In this document: positions 35,230 to 46,278 of the stretch, one piece after another | How positions within the stretch are numbered: the first letter of the stretch is position 1 | How the letters are laid out: the number at the start of each line of letters is the position of its first letter | Assembly: GCA_958510825.1 (NCBI GenBank) | Contig: OY294049.1 | Location: 35,306,774 to 35,370,773, forward strand | Direction of reading: 5' to 3' | Origin: Brachypterus glaber | Lineage: Eukaryota; Arthropoda; Insecta; Coleoptera; Kateretidae | Length of the DNA stretch: 64,000 nucleotides | Position numbers and translations under genes: made by a program | The notes under the pieces: model-generated | The model's input: only the letters and a program-made list of their open reading frames with translations | Databases searched by the model: none | Told to the model about the DNA's origin: nothing

Positions 35230-36163
35230 CAGTAGGGGAAAAGGTAGGAATGAAGGCCGCCTAAGTTTTTTTTTTAATTTTTAGCTTTATTAATGTTTTT
35301 TTTTTCATGGAAATAAGTTAAATGAAACTTAAAAGTATGCTGTATATGTAAAAGGATATTCTCAAAAAATATTTAAATTGAAATACAATTTTTTTACAAT
35401 TAAAAAAAAAGCTACTCGCAGGCTGGGGGTAATTACGGCATAGGCCAGAATTACCCCCATTCAAAAAAATTTACATACAAAAATCACAAAGATCTTTCCT
35501 TGAAAGTTTGTGAATTCTTTGTATCCATAGGACACAGTTTGAGCAGCATATCCAATGGACATTATCCATAGCTCACGGTCTTTACCAAACTCACCACACA
35601 TTAGAAATAATTCGTGATTCAATGCCGTGTCATGTTTATCATGTCTTTCATCCGAAGAGTCTTCGGAGTTTTTCATACGTCCATTGTGCTTTTCCACTCA
35701 TTCTTTTATAAATTCGGGGTATCTCCAATATCAAAACTTAAATATGACTTATCTGGCGTAAGGGTAGCCGGCCGACATTACCCCAAAATAAATGGCCGTT
35801 ACAACACCAAAACGTACGTTAACAATTTTTTACCCAAAACACAAAATTAACTGAATTTAATTATTAAACTATTACATAGTCCTATACTACACTAGAGACT
35901 AATACTACATATATCACACTAATTGGGCTAAATTAATTTATTTACATGCCTTTGAAACTAGCAGTGTGATACATCAAAACTGGCAAATTGCAATTTTCTC
36001 TAGTTTACCGATTAGCGTTGATGCCATTTTAGGTACACTATTAACTACTGGCTAGTAGATGGAGCATCCAGTGTTTAAATTGAAAAATTAATATACAACT
36101 GAGATATAGGATGACCATTATTACCCTAGAGGCCGCCATTCCCCCCCTTTCCCCTATATACTG
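35230..36163 (-). mobile_element. Pogo/Tigger-like element, internally deleted
   Basis: The left end CAGTAGGGGAAAAGG and right end, reversed, CAGTATATAGGGGAAAGG are inverted repeats starting CAGT, as in pogo-family elements. GGCCGCC lies just inside both ends. TTACCCC or GGGGTAA recurs near 35427, 35452, 35779 and 36120. TA follows the right end; the left flank is AA. A minus-strand remnant of the transposase C-terminus lies within (35461-35697). Confidence 0.65.
35461..35697 (-). pseudogene. Pogo-like transposase, C-terminal zinc-finger remnant
   Basis: The 78-residue open frame has an acidic patch (SEDSSDERHDKHD) followed by CGEFGKDRELW. This aligns with CGDIGKDNEVW in the better preserved copy at 58664-58855; both correspond to the PHD-like C4HC3 tail found on some insect pogo/Tigger-family (DDE) transposases (family knowledge). 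The cysteine before CG and the later Cys/His residues are mostly replaced (WIMSIGYAAQTVSYGY), so the finger is destroyed. The catalytic DDE core and N-terminal DNA-binding domain are missing. It sits inside the matching terminal repeats and is a dead fragment. Confidence 0.6.
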
Positions 36164-36509
36164 TAGTATTTTATGCATACGTTTATATGTATTTAATTTG
36201 TGGAAAGCAGGTATTAAATAGTAAAGCCTCAAGCGTCGGATATTTTGCACAATATAAAATATAAACTCATACTTTAAGTAAATATATAACGCCTTTGAAT
36301 CAATTACTGTAATTGTATTTACACAATGCCAGATGGTTTTGAAAAGCCTGTCAAATTTTTAAGTGTTATAATTTATAGACCTACAGGCATATTTCTTTTT
36401 TCCTGAGTAATTATTCATTCAAATACACATTTTATTTTTTATCAATAGAAATGGTTATGTTTGAGCAGTTGCAACATGCGTAAATACCGAGGTAAATACT
36501 GTATGTGTA

Positions 36510-36590
36510 TCTATAGATAGAGAGCCTAAATGTGACGTTTACTGTCAATTCTTGACAGAAAAAGTGACATTCAGGCATTCTATCTATAGA
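36510..36590. mobile_element. 81-bp palindromic MITE
   Basis: TCTATAGATAGAGAGCCTAA with ATGTGAC on the left mirrors GTGACATTCAGGCATTCTAT and CTATAGA on the right; the centre is TGTCAATTCTTGACA. Confidence 0.7.
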
Positions 36591-37555
36591 CAATGTCTAT
36601 TAGACATATTTAGAGTCAGACTTTTTAAGATACAAAAGAGCATTTGACGTAACTTCGTACTTTAAGCCGGATTTTATAAAATTTATATATTGAATATTTG
36701 ATCCAAATAGAAAATAATATACATTTTTGAGCAATTGCAAAGGCATCAAAAATTATTTCTTTCGATCGTACTTGATCTTGTAGTTTTTTTTAAATATGAT
36801 CTTTAATAAGCTTCAGCTAGCTAGCTCCCTTTGGACATAATATACGAATCATGTCAATATGAACTTTTTTTTATTGTTTTATGTATTATCATATTCCATT
36901 TCCATTTTTTTAATTTAATAGAAAAAAATGGTAATTGTTTTTTTTTTTGAAAACAGAAACCGAAAAAAATAGAAACCTCTAAGAATAAGAAAAAGAACTC
37001 ATTTGGATATGAGTCCCATATTCATCCCTTAGGGCGCTGGAGCTTATTTAAGATGTATGACATATGTCATTCTGCAGACTAGGAGAAGTATGAGTAGTTG
37101 TCTACATCCAGCAATAGATGGCCCACAAGTGTACATCAATCTAATGACTTTACTTCTATTGCGAGTAAGGTCAAAAACTATCTTCTTGATCAGCGTGCAG
37201 AGATGACTCTTGGTACTGAAGAGGGACAGCAGCCCGAAACTGTCAGTCTAACAGTCTCTGTACGATGATTAGAAAATAGATTGATGAAATAATAAATACA
37301 AAAATCGAAATCCACTTAACCGATTTTTAAAAACAAAAAACAGTTGAAACCGGACCTTTGAAATAAGTTGCTACTTAATATGATGTACATACTTAGGGTC
37401 TAATTCCAGGCTTTACCCTATCCCAATATCGAGTGAGTTCGAAAATGTTTTATTTTTGGGTTTTGGATTTTACAATTTTTTAATAAAAAAGTTATCAAGT
37501 GTTTATTACTTGGATATAAATGGAGGACAATGGATATTTCTGAGCAATGGCGATT
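36591..37555. other. DNA without recognised gene
   Basis: Nothing supportable. The less A+T-rich patch at 37060-37265 contains short open frames but no domain that I recognise. Confidence 0.35.
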
Positions 37556-37970
37556 TCTCCCGTTAGATTAGACAGGGACAAAAGTTCTACCCAAAAAAGA
37601 TAAAAGACATACATACACTCCCACTTCCACCCAACCAAACAAATTCTGTATTTGTTCTTTGTTGAACAAATACAATATTTACTTGGCCGGGCGAAAAGTG
37701 TAATTATAATATTTTTATTAAAGAAATTACTGGCGCCATCTAAATTTTAGTAGAATTATCTTATTCTACAGATTCACATTAGCTGTGTTCATTCGTGCGG
37801 CTCAGTGCTACACTTTCCGGCCAACCAAATGAATACTGTATTTGTTGTATGAAACACCAATACAGTATTTATTTGGTTGGCTGCAAAGTGTAGCACAAAT
37901 GAGATAGAGATAGGGTAGACGTCTTTTGTTTATAATTCTAGTTGTAAAGAGCTCCATTGCAATGTGCCCA
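37556..37970. repeat. Inverted copy of 33000-33415
   Basis: Matches the core of the element at 32832-33480 in reverse, including both CCAACCAAAT hairpins and TGGCGCCATCTAAATTTTAG. The terminal arms are absent. The two copies form a large inverted repeat spanning 33000-37970 with about 4.1 kb between them. Confidence 0.85.
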
Positions 37971-39185
37971 AGAACGGTTTGTTTGTGTACAAAGACATAT
38001 TTACAAAAAATTGACTTCAATAAAAAGCAGTAGAGTTGCGTGTGGTCCAGACAATGGTCGAGTGAGTATTTATATTCGGCGCATATTTTAATCGCCAATT
38101 TGGATGAGTTATACACACAAACAGTTCGACTTTTTCCAATCTAAATTATTCATAACACATAAATTTCTATTTACACGCGGCTCATCCCGTATTTAGATTG
38201 TAAACATAAACCTGTCAATTGTTAAATTCGCATTAATTACGCATTCGTTCGTTAGTTATTGGCCAGCGTGCTCTTCAACTCTTAACTAGACAGTCAATAA
38301 TACAAACCATTCCGAGAAATTCGTCTTACAAGTTGATTTTTTACATTTTGAATCTATTGCAGATAAAAAATAATAAAACATCAATAGAGTGGACAAAATA
38401 ATAATTTTAGCGTGGCAATTATTTTAACATATTTTGTGACTCTTATAAGCTCATAATCACACGCATTTTTCGTGTTTTTATAGGCCCATAAGAGGTCTGT
38501 ACTTTTGTTCTTTTGGGTTGGCAACAGACCTGGCCTATCGCTTGACGTTTTCCGTGCAAATGTCAATGTAGCTTTAAAGTTGAATTTTCTACAAAATTTT
38601 GTGTTTAGGTTATTTTTACCGTTAAAATTGTGGCTTGGTTAATTGCAGTAAAAAAGAGAAGAGATGACTGTAAAATATATCAAAATATCATTTGTTCTTA
38701 GAATTTTAAACATGGTGTAAACTGTAATGCCAATCCAAAACAAAAATCCCTAAATCAGTCATCAATTTTAATGTAAGTATTTTTAAATTCCAAACGAGTA
38801 CAAGTTTAGAAAACGAGCCGCTTGTGGCGAGTTTCTAAAGTACTAGTACGTATGTTATGAAACTAGTACTTTAATATACTCTTTCTATCTTGTAATCTTA
38901 AAATTATCAAACTTATATGATAAAGGTTGCTAAAATTACTAGTAGGTAACCATAACCATACAATTTCACACTAAGCAACAGAAAAATCTTCAGCAATTAA
39001 TTAACTCAGACAAAAGGAGGGATATTATAGTTAGTTTAAAAAATATAATAGCTTTTTAGTTGCTGATCTCATTGTTTGGAATAGGAAGCGAATGAGTATA
39101 TAATTTTTTTGAGTGGATACAATACAGTTTTAATTGGGCTAATATTTCTCTCTTACGCTGCTAGTAAATATAAAGTAAACTCTTT
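37971..39185. other. A+T-rich DNA without recognised gene
   Basis: No repeat partner or reading frame with a recognisable domain was found. Confidence 0.35.
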
Positions 39186-39371
39186 CTAGGGGGACCAACC
39201 AAGAAAAGAACCAGCTTACTTCTAGGCATGTCCAGGAGTCAACTGAGAGAAAAAACGGGTATAATAACTGGGCACTGCTTACTGAACAAGCACCGACACC
39301 AAATGGGACAGACTACGAGCCCCGTGTGCAGGAGATGTGGGGGGGATAAGGAGCCCTACCACCATATGTGA
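39186..39371 (+). pseudogene. Non-LTR retrotransposon, C-terminal RNase H/zinc-knuckle remnant
   Basis: The frame reads GGPTKKRTSLLLGMSRSQL, then GIITGHCLLNKHRHQMG and CRRCGGDKEPYHHM before TGA at 39369-39371. The order (LTGHC-x-L-x2-H-x3-MG, then C-x2-CG-x5-E-x2-H-x3-C-x-CP) is the C-terminal part of insect non-LTR polyproteins, where an RNase H domain is followed by a zinc knuckle (family knowledge). One base is missing after CATATGTG: in the next frame ECPSL follows, completing the knuckle. A diverged copy of the last 39 bases follows immediately (about 39386-39425, frame EEPYHLICAC). There is no polyadenylation signal or tail nearby. Defunct. Confidence 0.75.
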
Positions 39372-40183
39372 ATGTCCATCTTTAATGAGGAGCCCTACCA
39401 CCTCATATGTGCATGTATATTTAAGAATAAATACCCAACCGCTTGGTAATGATGCTAAAACAGTTTTCTTCGTGTAAATTTTGTTTTACTTTTTTTGCCC
39501 ACTCTATAAAGCAGGTTTTTCTTGCTGCAGGATTTGCATTTTGATTTCACCATTAAAGTTTTTTGATTAATGGTTTTTATATACGCAATTAAAAACATGC
39601 AACAATCTGTTTGGTCAGGTTTTAATTGATTTTTGAGTTATTATCGTTTTTATTTTACTCATTTGCACGTTTAGAGTCCAATCAATTGCTACTGCAGTAT
39701 CTGATTGATGTGCCAAAAATTGCCAGGACAAAAAATTGAATTAAATATTTAGATTTTGGCTTTTTTAAATAGGAAATATTAATCGACGTAAATTCGGTGG
39801 TCCTTCGAGCCGGATTTCATAATCATTAATTCAAATCGAGGATAATTATTTTTAATTTTTAAAGTTAATTGTCCGAGAGCCCACTCCCAGTATATTTTTT
39901 TATTAACTCACCGTTAAGACTTTGTATATGTGTTCTTTATGTCCAGTCAAACAACTTCTTACATAAGAAAATTCTCGGTAGCGGGGCGTTTTTTTTTGGG
40001 ACCAACCCTTAACTTTAGGGCGTCGGCAACGGTATTGCCAGAAAATTTTTGTTGGACAAGGTTACCACTTGATTTTAAATATTTTTATTAAACGATCCTA
40101 AAAAAATCAGACACATTTTTTTGACGTTCCATGACATTCTAAACCGGAAAATGCAAAAAAACCGTAAAAAAAACAAATATTTT
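39372..40183. other. DNA without recognised gene
   Basis: After the duplicated zinc-knuckle coding bases the sequence is A+T-rich with no further coding match. Confidence 0.4.
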
Positions 40184-40889
40184 TCTATAAATAAATTGCA
40201 CTGCTCTACTAAAGAATTTTCACAATCAATGAGAAAATCCCTACCAAAATGTCATATAGCTGCTATTTCACGCTTTTTTGCGATCATCAGTGAGCATATA
40301 TTGGTATGGTGGCTTTCGCACTGACTGTTGAAAATTTTAAATACATATCAAAAATAAGTATAACTGTATTGAGAGCGTACAAATTGGTGGCGCCATCTAA
40401 TGTTTGCACAAAAGTACTACACATTAGATGTTGGCAGACCTGTAATCTGATAAGAATTATCTATATCTAGATACACAGGCGGACAAAAAATTTGTCTCGA
40501 AGCCAGCACCTAGTACCGACACGGCAAATCAAATTATAAATGAAAATAAAGTTTAGTGCCTTATAGACGGCAAACTATTAAAATCTATAAATAAATTGCA
40601 CTGCTCTACTACAGAATTTTCACAATCAATGAGAAAATCCCTACCAAAATGTCATATAGCTGCTATTTCACGCTTTTTTGCGATCATCAGTGAGCATATA
40701 TTGGTATGGTGGCTTTCGTACTGACTGTTGAAAATTTTAAATACATATCAAAAATAAGTATAACTGTATTGAGAGCGTACAAATTGGTGGCGCCATCTAA
40801 TGTTTGCACAAAAGTACTACACATTAGATGTTGGCAGACCTGTAATCTGATAAGAATTATCTATATCTAGATACACAGGCGGACAAAAA
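40184..40889. repeat. Direct duplication, two 306-bp copies, period 400
   Basis: 40184-40489 and 40584-40889 are almost identical (for example ACTAAAG versus ACTACAG, and TTCGCACTG versus TTCGTACTG). The 94-bp spacer between them is not repeated outside. A perfect palindromic word TGGCGCCA followed by TCTAATG lies in each copy. The open frame at 40121-40324 is unlike any family I know and is not called. Confidence 0.9.
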
Positions 40890-41765
40890 TTATAATTTGC
40901 AATTATGGCGAAGGCGCTAGCATTGAATTAATTTTCATTCGTGTTGGCATAAATTAAAGGGGAAGATTCTACATCACAAAACATAAAAAACTAGCATAGG
41001 AACATTGATCTGGAAACAAACCCTAAGAGAGTCAAGAACCGTTAAAATTGGACTAAAAAAAGGTTTTTAAAAGTCCAAACTCTGGTACGCTTTGATATAT
41101 AGCGACGGTCTTGCATGTATACTAGTATTATTAAGGGCAATTAGCTTATGTTATTTTTTTTAATCCATACAGAGGCGTGCCTAGACGGATAAAATATGTG
41201 CAGGTTAATACATTCTTGACCCAAACTTTTTTATGTGATTTTTTTTGGAGTTCGAGTAAAAATATATAAAAAATATTTTAGTCTAAGTAAAATTTTGTGC
41301 CACCAAAAATGTTACTTTTTAAAGGGCCTTTACTCTTTTAATATTAAATTTAGGTGTTTCTGTGAAGAATACTTTTTTGCTTAGTTTTAAATGAAGAATC
41401 GCCCTGCAGCATTACAATTTTATTGGTGTTTTTTTTTGTTCCCCATTCAACATATCCATTTCTGAAGAGCCGTAGCTTCCTTAGGGCTTATTTTCATACA
41501 TATGTTCCTTTGTGAGTTTTTCATGTTTTGTGATGTAGAATCATCCACTTTAAAATATGCAAAAGGCTGCAAACACCATGTATATCGACCATTTGGGTAG
41601 GTACATATTACACATATAATTTTAAACAATTTAAAACCAATTTAATGGACACCCCAAAAAATTTAAGGACCCCACCCAACCCAAATATTGAATTGAAAAA
41701 GGAAATTTATTTATTTATTCATTCCAGTTTAATTCTACATTAAGAATCTACATTGTAGGTACCAT
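40890..41765. other. DNA without recognised gene
   Basis: No supportable feature. An imperfect palindrome around AATGTAGATTCTTAATGTAG lies just before the hAT MITE. Confidence 0.35.
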
Positions 41766-41936
41766 CAGGGCTGGACAGAGCCAGCCCGGGCTTCGGGGAA
41801 ACTTTATTCCTGGCCCCCCTCGCTCCTGAAAAAAAGCTTTACCCCTGGCAGAAGACAAAAAAATTTCGTCTCCGAGCCTCCTCGGGAGCCCTGGCCTTAG
41901 GGAATCCCTCTCCTTTCCCCCCTAAATCCGGCCGTG
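41766..41936. mobile_element. GC-rich hAT-type MITE
   Basis: The start CAGGGCTGGACAGAGCC and end TAAATCCGGCCGTG fit hAT-like ends (CAGGGC... / ...GGCCNTG). Flanks GGTACCAT (41758-41765) and GGTACACT (41937-41944) match at six of eight bases. It is far more C+G-rich than its neighbourhood and noncoding. Confidence 0.65.
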
Positions 41937-42439
41937 GGTACACTTAGTCTTGAAAAATCACAAATAAGCTTTAAGCTTTACTTGCTGCTGCATTTTTTCT
42001 ACTGTTTCACTCAATAATATTTAAAATTTGAAGAAAAAAAAATCAAAAAATTAACTTGTTTCCCTAACGCAATTTCGTTTAGAGCTAGTTCCTTATGGCC
42101 ATATGGCATAGAAAAATTGGGCCAAATTAAAATTGAAAATCGAAAAAAAGGTTAGACGTGTATTTAAGACTCGTTAACTCCAGACGGGAGTCTCCAGCTG
42201 TCCAATGCGTTCTCTGTCCCCCAAGTATCATAACGTTTGGAGTTTATAAGGAAAATGGACGGAGCCAAGTGTTCAGAGAGCCAGTCTTTGCCCAATACAA
42301 CCCCCACTTGAATATTTTATTAAACTCTTCTCAACTTTAGATAGAAATGTTAATATTCTCTTTTTCCACTATAGCATTATTGATTTTGTTTTAATAACAA
42401 CATTTTTTCCCACCAAAAAAATTTTGTGGAATCTCTAAT

Positions 42440-42669
42440 GGATATCCAGTGGACATACTTAAGGATATCTATGGATGTCTATACTCTAGGATATCTATGG
42501 ATGTCTATATTTTAGGATATCTATGGATATCCATTGGATATCCTGGACATAGACGGACGTTTGGATATCCATGGGATATCTACTGTAAATCCAGGATATC
42601 CAATGGATATACTTGATATCCAGAAAGTATATCTCCTGGATATCTACTAGTTGTTATGTGCTGTCTGGG
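42440..42669. mobile_element. GGATATCC array ending in AGCACA-type terminus
   Basis: At least eleven GGATATCC, GGATATCT or GGATATAC words in 200 bp, then TGTGCTGTCTGGG, which reversed is CCCAGACAGCACA. That matches the ends of 17562-18228 and 51397. The left end could not be located. Confidence 0.65.
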
Positions 42670-42840
42670 TAGTCAAAATGTAATTTGTAAATTCGATTGA
42701 GAAGTGTTTTTAAGAGGTATTGGATAAAATTTTCTACAGCACACGTAACATTAGTGACATTATTCACTCAAAAATTAACCCACTCAACCCAGGAGCCTCA
42801 TGAGTCAACTTTTTTTTCGTGAATAATTTCCTACTTCACT

Positions 42841-42868
42841 TGTTTATTTATTTATTTATTTATTTATA
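42841..42868 (-). repeat. (TAAA)n tail of minus-strand retrotransposon
   Basis: (TTTA)n on the plus strand, lying about 135 bp downstream of the stop of the minus-strand non-LTR remnant at 43002-43238; read on that strand it is a TAAA-repeat 3' tail. Confidence 0.65.
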
Positions 42869-43001
42869 AAAAACTCGACAGGAATACACCCAATTACAGA
42901 GTTAGTTCCAACGATCACAAAACTAATAATAATACAAAATATAAAATAATGTAAGCAGTAGGACATACCTAATATATTATAAATATATTATAAAGCCATT
43001 G

Positions 43002-43238
43002 TTAATCAAATGTAAGTCTCTCAATATTAGAAATTTTACAGTTAAAAATGTCCAAATTGCCCTGGGCACCATTGTAAATTCTACACATATTAATAGGTGA
43101 AAACATAAATATATTAGTTCTGCATGTGGGAATTAAGAAAAGTAGAGGATTTTTAGAAGCATTTCTAGGTATATTAAAACGCAGCATATGTAGTAGCTCT
43201 TCACAATCAATAATATTATTTACAAAAACAGAACAGAA
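43002..43238 (-). pseudogene. Non-LTR retrotransposon, C-terminal ORF2 remnant
   Basis: The minus-strand frame runs from a stop at 43239-43241 to the stop after TFD at 43002. It contains NNIIDCEELLHMLRFNIP, then CRTNI, SPIN, YNGAQGNLDIFNC. The same order is present in the plus-strand remnant at 11480-11755, and it is the post-reverse-transcriptase tail of insect non-LTR elements (family knowledge). The family usually has Arg before Met-Cys (SPINRMC); here one residue is lost (SPINMC). The 5' part is absent. With the TAAA tail at 42841 this is a 5'-truncated insertion about 400 bp long. Non-functional. Confidence 0.75.
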
Positions 43239-43350
43239 TTAAGTTTGCGCCTAGAGTATAGTGATGATGATTTTGTTCCAGTATACCTCTACGTGGGTAT
43301 ATCCCATTTACTCGAAAGTTAATGCACCATTTACTGTAAATAATTATTTT

Positions 43351-43510
43351 TGTTTCATCAAGCAAGAGAGGAAATTAAAAATCGCACAGTGAATATTTTC
43401 AAAACAGATTCGAAGATTGGATGTGCGAATATACTGCGTAGTTTATTTTATAAAACATTACTATATTCTATACACAAACATTTACTATTCAAAGCTGTTG
43501 TAAAAATTGT
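43351..43510. mobile_element. 211-bp TGGTCTG MITE, copy 3, right arm lost
   Basis: From TTTCATCAAGCAAGAGAGGA through ATCGCACAGTGAATATTTTC to AAAGCTGTTGTAAAAATTG it follows the family; the right arm (ACTGTGCGATTTTT onward) is replaced by unrelated sequence. Confidence 0.8.
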
Positions 43511-44014
43511 AAAAACGTCAACTGGTTTCCTGGGATGCTCCTTCTTCCTGCAAATGATTATTAAAAATTAACAATACCCCCAACACACCGAGTTAGAAAG
43601 GTATATCCTGACTTTTAAATAATAGTTTAGTTAAAAGCGTCTAGACTCACCGTATGCATGTTTTATATAGTAATTAAAAAAGTTTAATAGTGACGAACAA
43701 GTAATGGCTTACTTGTTTTATTTACTGCTTTCATTTTATAGCATATTATTAATTAATTAAATGGTATAAAAACCTTATAAAGAGTATACTGGATTATTAC
43801 TTCGGTAGAAAAGGAGTTCAAATTCTGCATTCATCCTCTAGGATTTTTTACTCTTTCCGACGTTATGTGCCTCCTAATTCATAATTGAATCGGTTATTAC
43901 TAAAACACTTCAAGTCAAAACCAATTTTTCTTAATGTGCTAAGTGCAAAAAAATTAGGAATTTAAGTAAACACTTTTTTAGTGTGCAGTAACAGTTTTAT
44001 CCTGTGATGAATAA
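43511..44014. other. DNA without recognised gene
   Basis: A+T-rich, no repeat partner seen in this window. Confidence 0.35.
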
Positions 44015-44453
44015 GGGCATATCTATAGCCTCGCATAACACGCATAATACATAAGAATGCGATGCCGTGATTGGCTTGATGTGCCGCCATGAATGTTTTA
44101 AGCCAATCACGGTATCGCATTTATGGGAGGCATAGCGTAGTGGCTAGCGCGTATGCATAGCAAGTCTACTATCGTGAGTTCGATTCTCACTGGCGCCGAT
44201 TTGCCTTTTTCAGTTAATTAATAATTGAAATTTGGCGAAGGCGATAAGTGAAACGGACACTCCCTAGAAACTGGTTCGAAAGTCAGTATAAGCCGGTGGT
44301 TCCCTCTACTACTAGCCCACACAAGTCCTGGACTTAGGGGATGCTTAATTAAGTAGAATAGTACGAGGTTAAACAAACAAACACACAAACAAACAAACAA
44401 ACAAACAGCATTCTTATGTATTATGCTTGTTATGTGAGGCTGTGAATACGCAC
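44015..44453. mobile_element. PIF/Harbinger-type MITE, copy 2, split by a SINE
   Basis: The same family as 13145-13290: GCCTCGCATAA, GCATAATACATAAGAATGCG, ATGCCGTGATTGG, then GCCAATCACGGTATCGCAT; the right arm resumes after the SINE with TTCTTATGTATTATGC and GAGGCTGTGAATACGCAC. Left flank TAA (44012-44014), right flank TAT, an imperfect target duplication. Confidence 0.8.
44126..44407 (+). mobile_element. tRNA-derived SINE, copy 3 (best preserved)
   Basis: 282 bp. A-box TAGCGTAGTGG (44133-44143) and B-box AGTTCGATTCT (44177-44187) lie within a tRNA-like head of about 70 bases ending TGGCGCC. The body has GGCGAAGGCGATAAGTG, CCGGTGGTTCCCTCTACTAC, GCCCACACAAGTCCTGGACT and TAAGTAGAATAGTACGAGG, then an (AAAC)n tail. 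It is flanked by GCATTTATG (44117-44125) and GCATTCTTATG (44408-44418), a target duplication with a 2-base deletion. The host MITE copy at 13145 gives the uninterrupted sequence GCATTCTTATG. Copies 14417 and 28850 share the body but not the details of the head. Confidence 0.9.
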
Positions 44454-44669
44454 TATCGTACTTTGGGCTAAATCGTATGCAACAATAAGATTTTCCATGC
44501 TTATAGATACATAAAAAATAAATACTTAGCCAAAATTTATTTTAATTGCTAATTTTGACATATCCCAATGCATGATTTGGCTATATTGCGATAGTTAAAA
44601 CGTCAAGTCTCATGTCATGTTAAAATAATAACTTTGCACATTAAGTTTTAATTTGTGTCCGTCATTTGG

Positions 44670-46081
44670 GCCATAGCAGCGAAAAATGACGTTAAACAGT
44701 ATAAAACAAACATATAATTTGTGTGTATTGTGTAAAATAGACAATGTGTAATTAGGTTGGACTTATCAGACTAGTTTTTCAGTGATTACCGAGCTGTTTT
44801 TGAGGTATTTATTCTAATAATTCAATCCAACTTTATTGTATAGTAACCTAAAGACTGCAGTCCCATGGGACATTGTGACCCCAGACTAGTAATTTAATGT
44901 GGGTTTCAACATTTTAAATAACTTTATTTCCATGAAAAGATGTTAAGAGACTTTTAAGCCGTAGTTTTAAATAGATACATTAATTTAATATTGTACAGTA
45001 TTCTTATTATGCATTCCAAATGTTTGTTGATGTTTAGACAAACAAAAAAATATAATGTTACTTTTTTCAAGATGATAAAGCATTTAGTTTATCACGACGA
45101 ATAGTGCATTGTTGTCATGTTTACGATTGTTAACAAATTTTTAATAAAAAAATTGTTTTTTTTTTAACAAATAAACTAATTTAACGGTTTTTCATCATGT
45201 CTTTCAATTAATTTGCACTTTTTAAAATAAAAAATAAATTATAAAAAACGATATCATTTAAAATTATTATTTACGATATACAGCAGAATAAATCAGTTTT
45301 TGATTAAAAAAATTTAACTGCAGGTACTGCAGGTATACAAAAGTCGATATAAATAACATGTTTTACGATTTTAAAGCCATAGCAGCGAAAAATGACGTTA
45401 AACAGTATAAAACAAACATATAATTTGTGTGTATTGTGTAAAATAGACAATGTGTAATTAGGTTGGACTTATCAGACTAGTTTTTCAGTGATTACCGAGC
45501 TGTTTTTGAGGTATTTATTCTAATAATTCAATCCAACTTTATTGTATAGTAACCTAAAGACTGCAGTCCCATGGGACATTGTGACCCCAGACTAGTAATT
45601 TAATGTGGGTTTCAACATTTTAAATAACTTTATTTCCATGAAAAGATGTTAAGAGACTTTTAAGCCGTAGTTTTAAATAGATACATTAATTTAATATTGT
45701 ACAGTATTCTTATTATGCATTCCAAATGTTTGTTGATGTTTAGACAAACAAAAAAATATAATGTCACTTTTTTCAAGATGATAAAGCATTTAGTTTATCA
45801 CGACGAATAGTGCATTGTTGTCATGTTTACGATTGTTAACAAATTTTTAATAAAAAAATTGTTTTTTTTTTAACAAATAAACTAATTTAACGGTTTTTCA
45901 TCATGTCTTTCAATTAATTTGCACTTTTTAAAATAAAAAATAAATTATAAAAAACGATATCATTTAAAATTATTATTTACGATATACAGCAGAATAAATC
46001 AGTTTTTGATTAAAACAATTTAACTGCAGGTACTGCAGGTATACAAAAGTCGATATAAATAACATGTTTTACGATTTTAAA
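44670..46081. repeat. Tandem duplication, two 706-bp units
   Basis: 44670-45375 and 45376-46081 are head to tail and nearly identical; I noticed only a few substitutions (for example ATGTTACTT versus ATGTCACTT, and TTAAAAAAATTT versus TTAAAACAATTT). The unit starts GCCATAGCAGCGAAAAATG and contains no open frame of note. Either a recent duplication or the start of a satellite; only two units are present here. Confidence 0.95.
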
Positions 46082-46278
46082 AAACTTTTTAATACAGAAG
46101 CTGTTCATTATTTAAAGGAAGGATATTAGTGGCCTTGCACATTGGTGCCGATTGGGTTTGTAATGGGACACACAGTTCTGAGTTTTTGCATACGACAATA
46201 CTCAACTACAATAGTTAAAAACCAATTTAATTGCTTCTTCCCGTTTCGCTCAAACTGGTTTTATAATTTTTGTTGACA

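Larger units (their letters stand above)
34051..35315. repeat. Outer inverted repeat enclosing nested palindromes
   Basis: Arms 34051-34294 and 35075-35315 are closely matching inverted copies (CTTAGGCGGCCTTCATTCCC, ATACCTTGTGGTTCTTTGAG, AAAATTACTGACATTAGATT). Both arms include a pogo-like end, AGTAGGGGAAAAGGTNGGAA, so the duplication postdates that element. The spacer carries palindromes at 34309-34473 and 34715-35055. Confidence 0.85.

Noticed and set aside
44126..44200. Possible genuine tRNA gene
   Set aside because: Both internal boxes are present, but the acceptor stem does not pair well and the sequence continues into a SINE body with an AAAC tail and target duplication.
44670..46081. 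LTR pair or retroelement
   Set aside because: The two 706-bp units are directly adjacent, with no internal region and no TG...CA ends.
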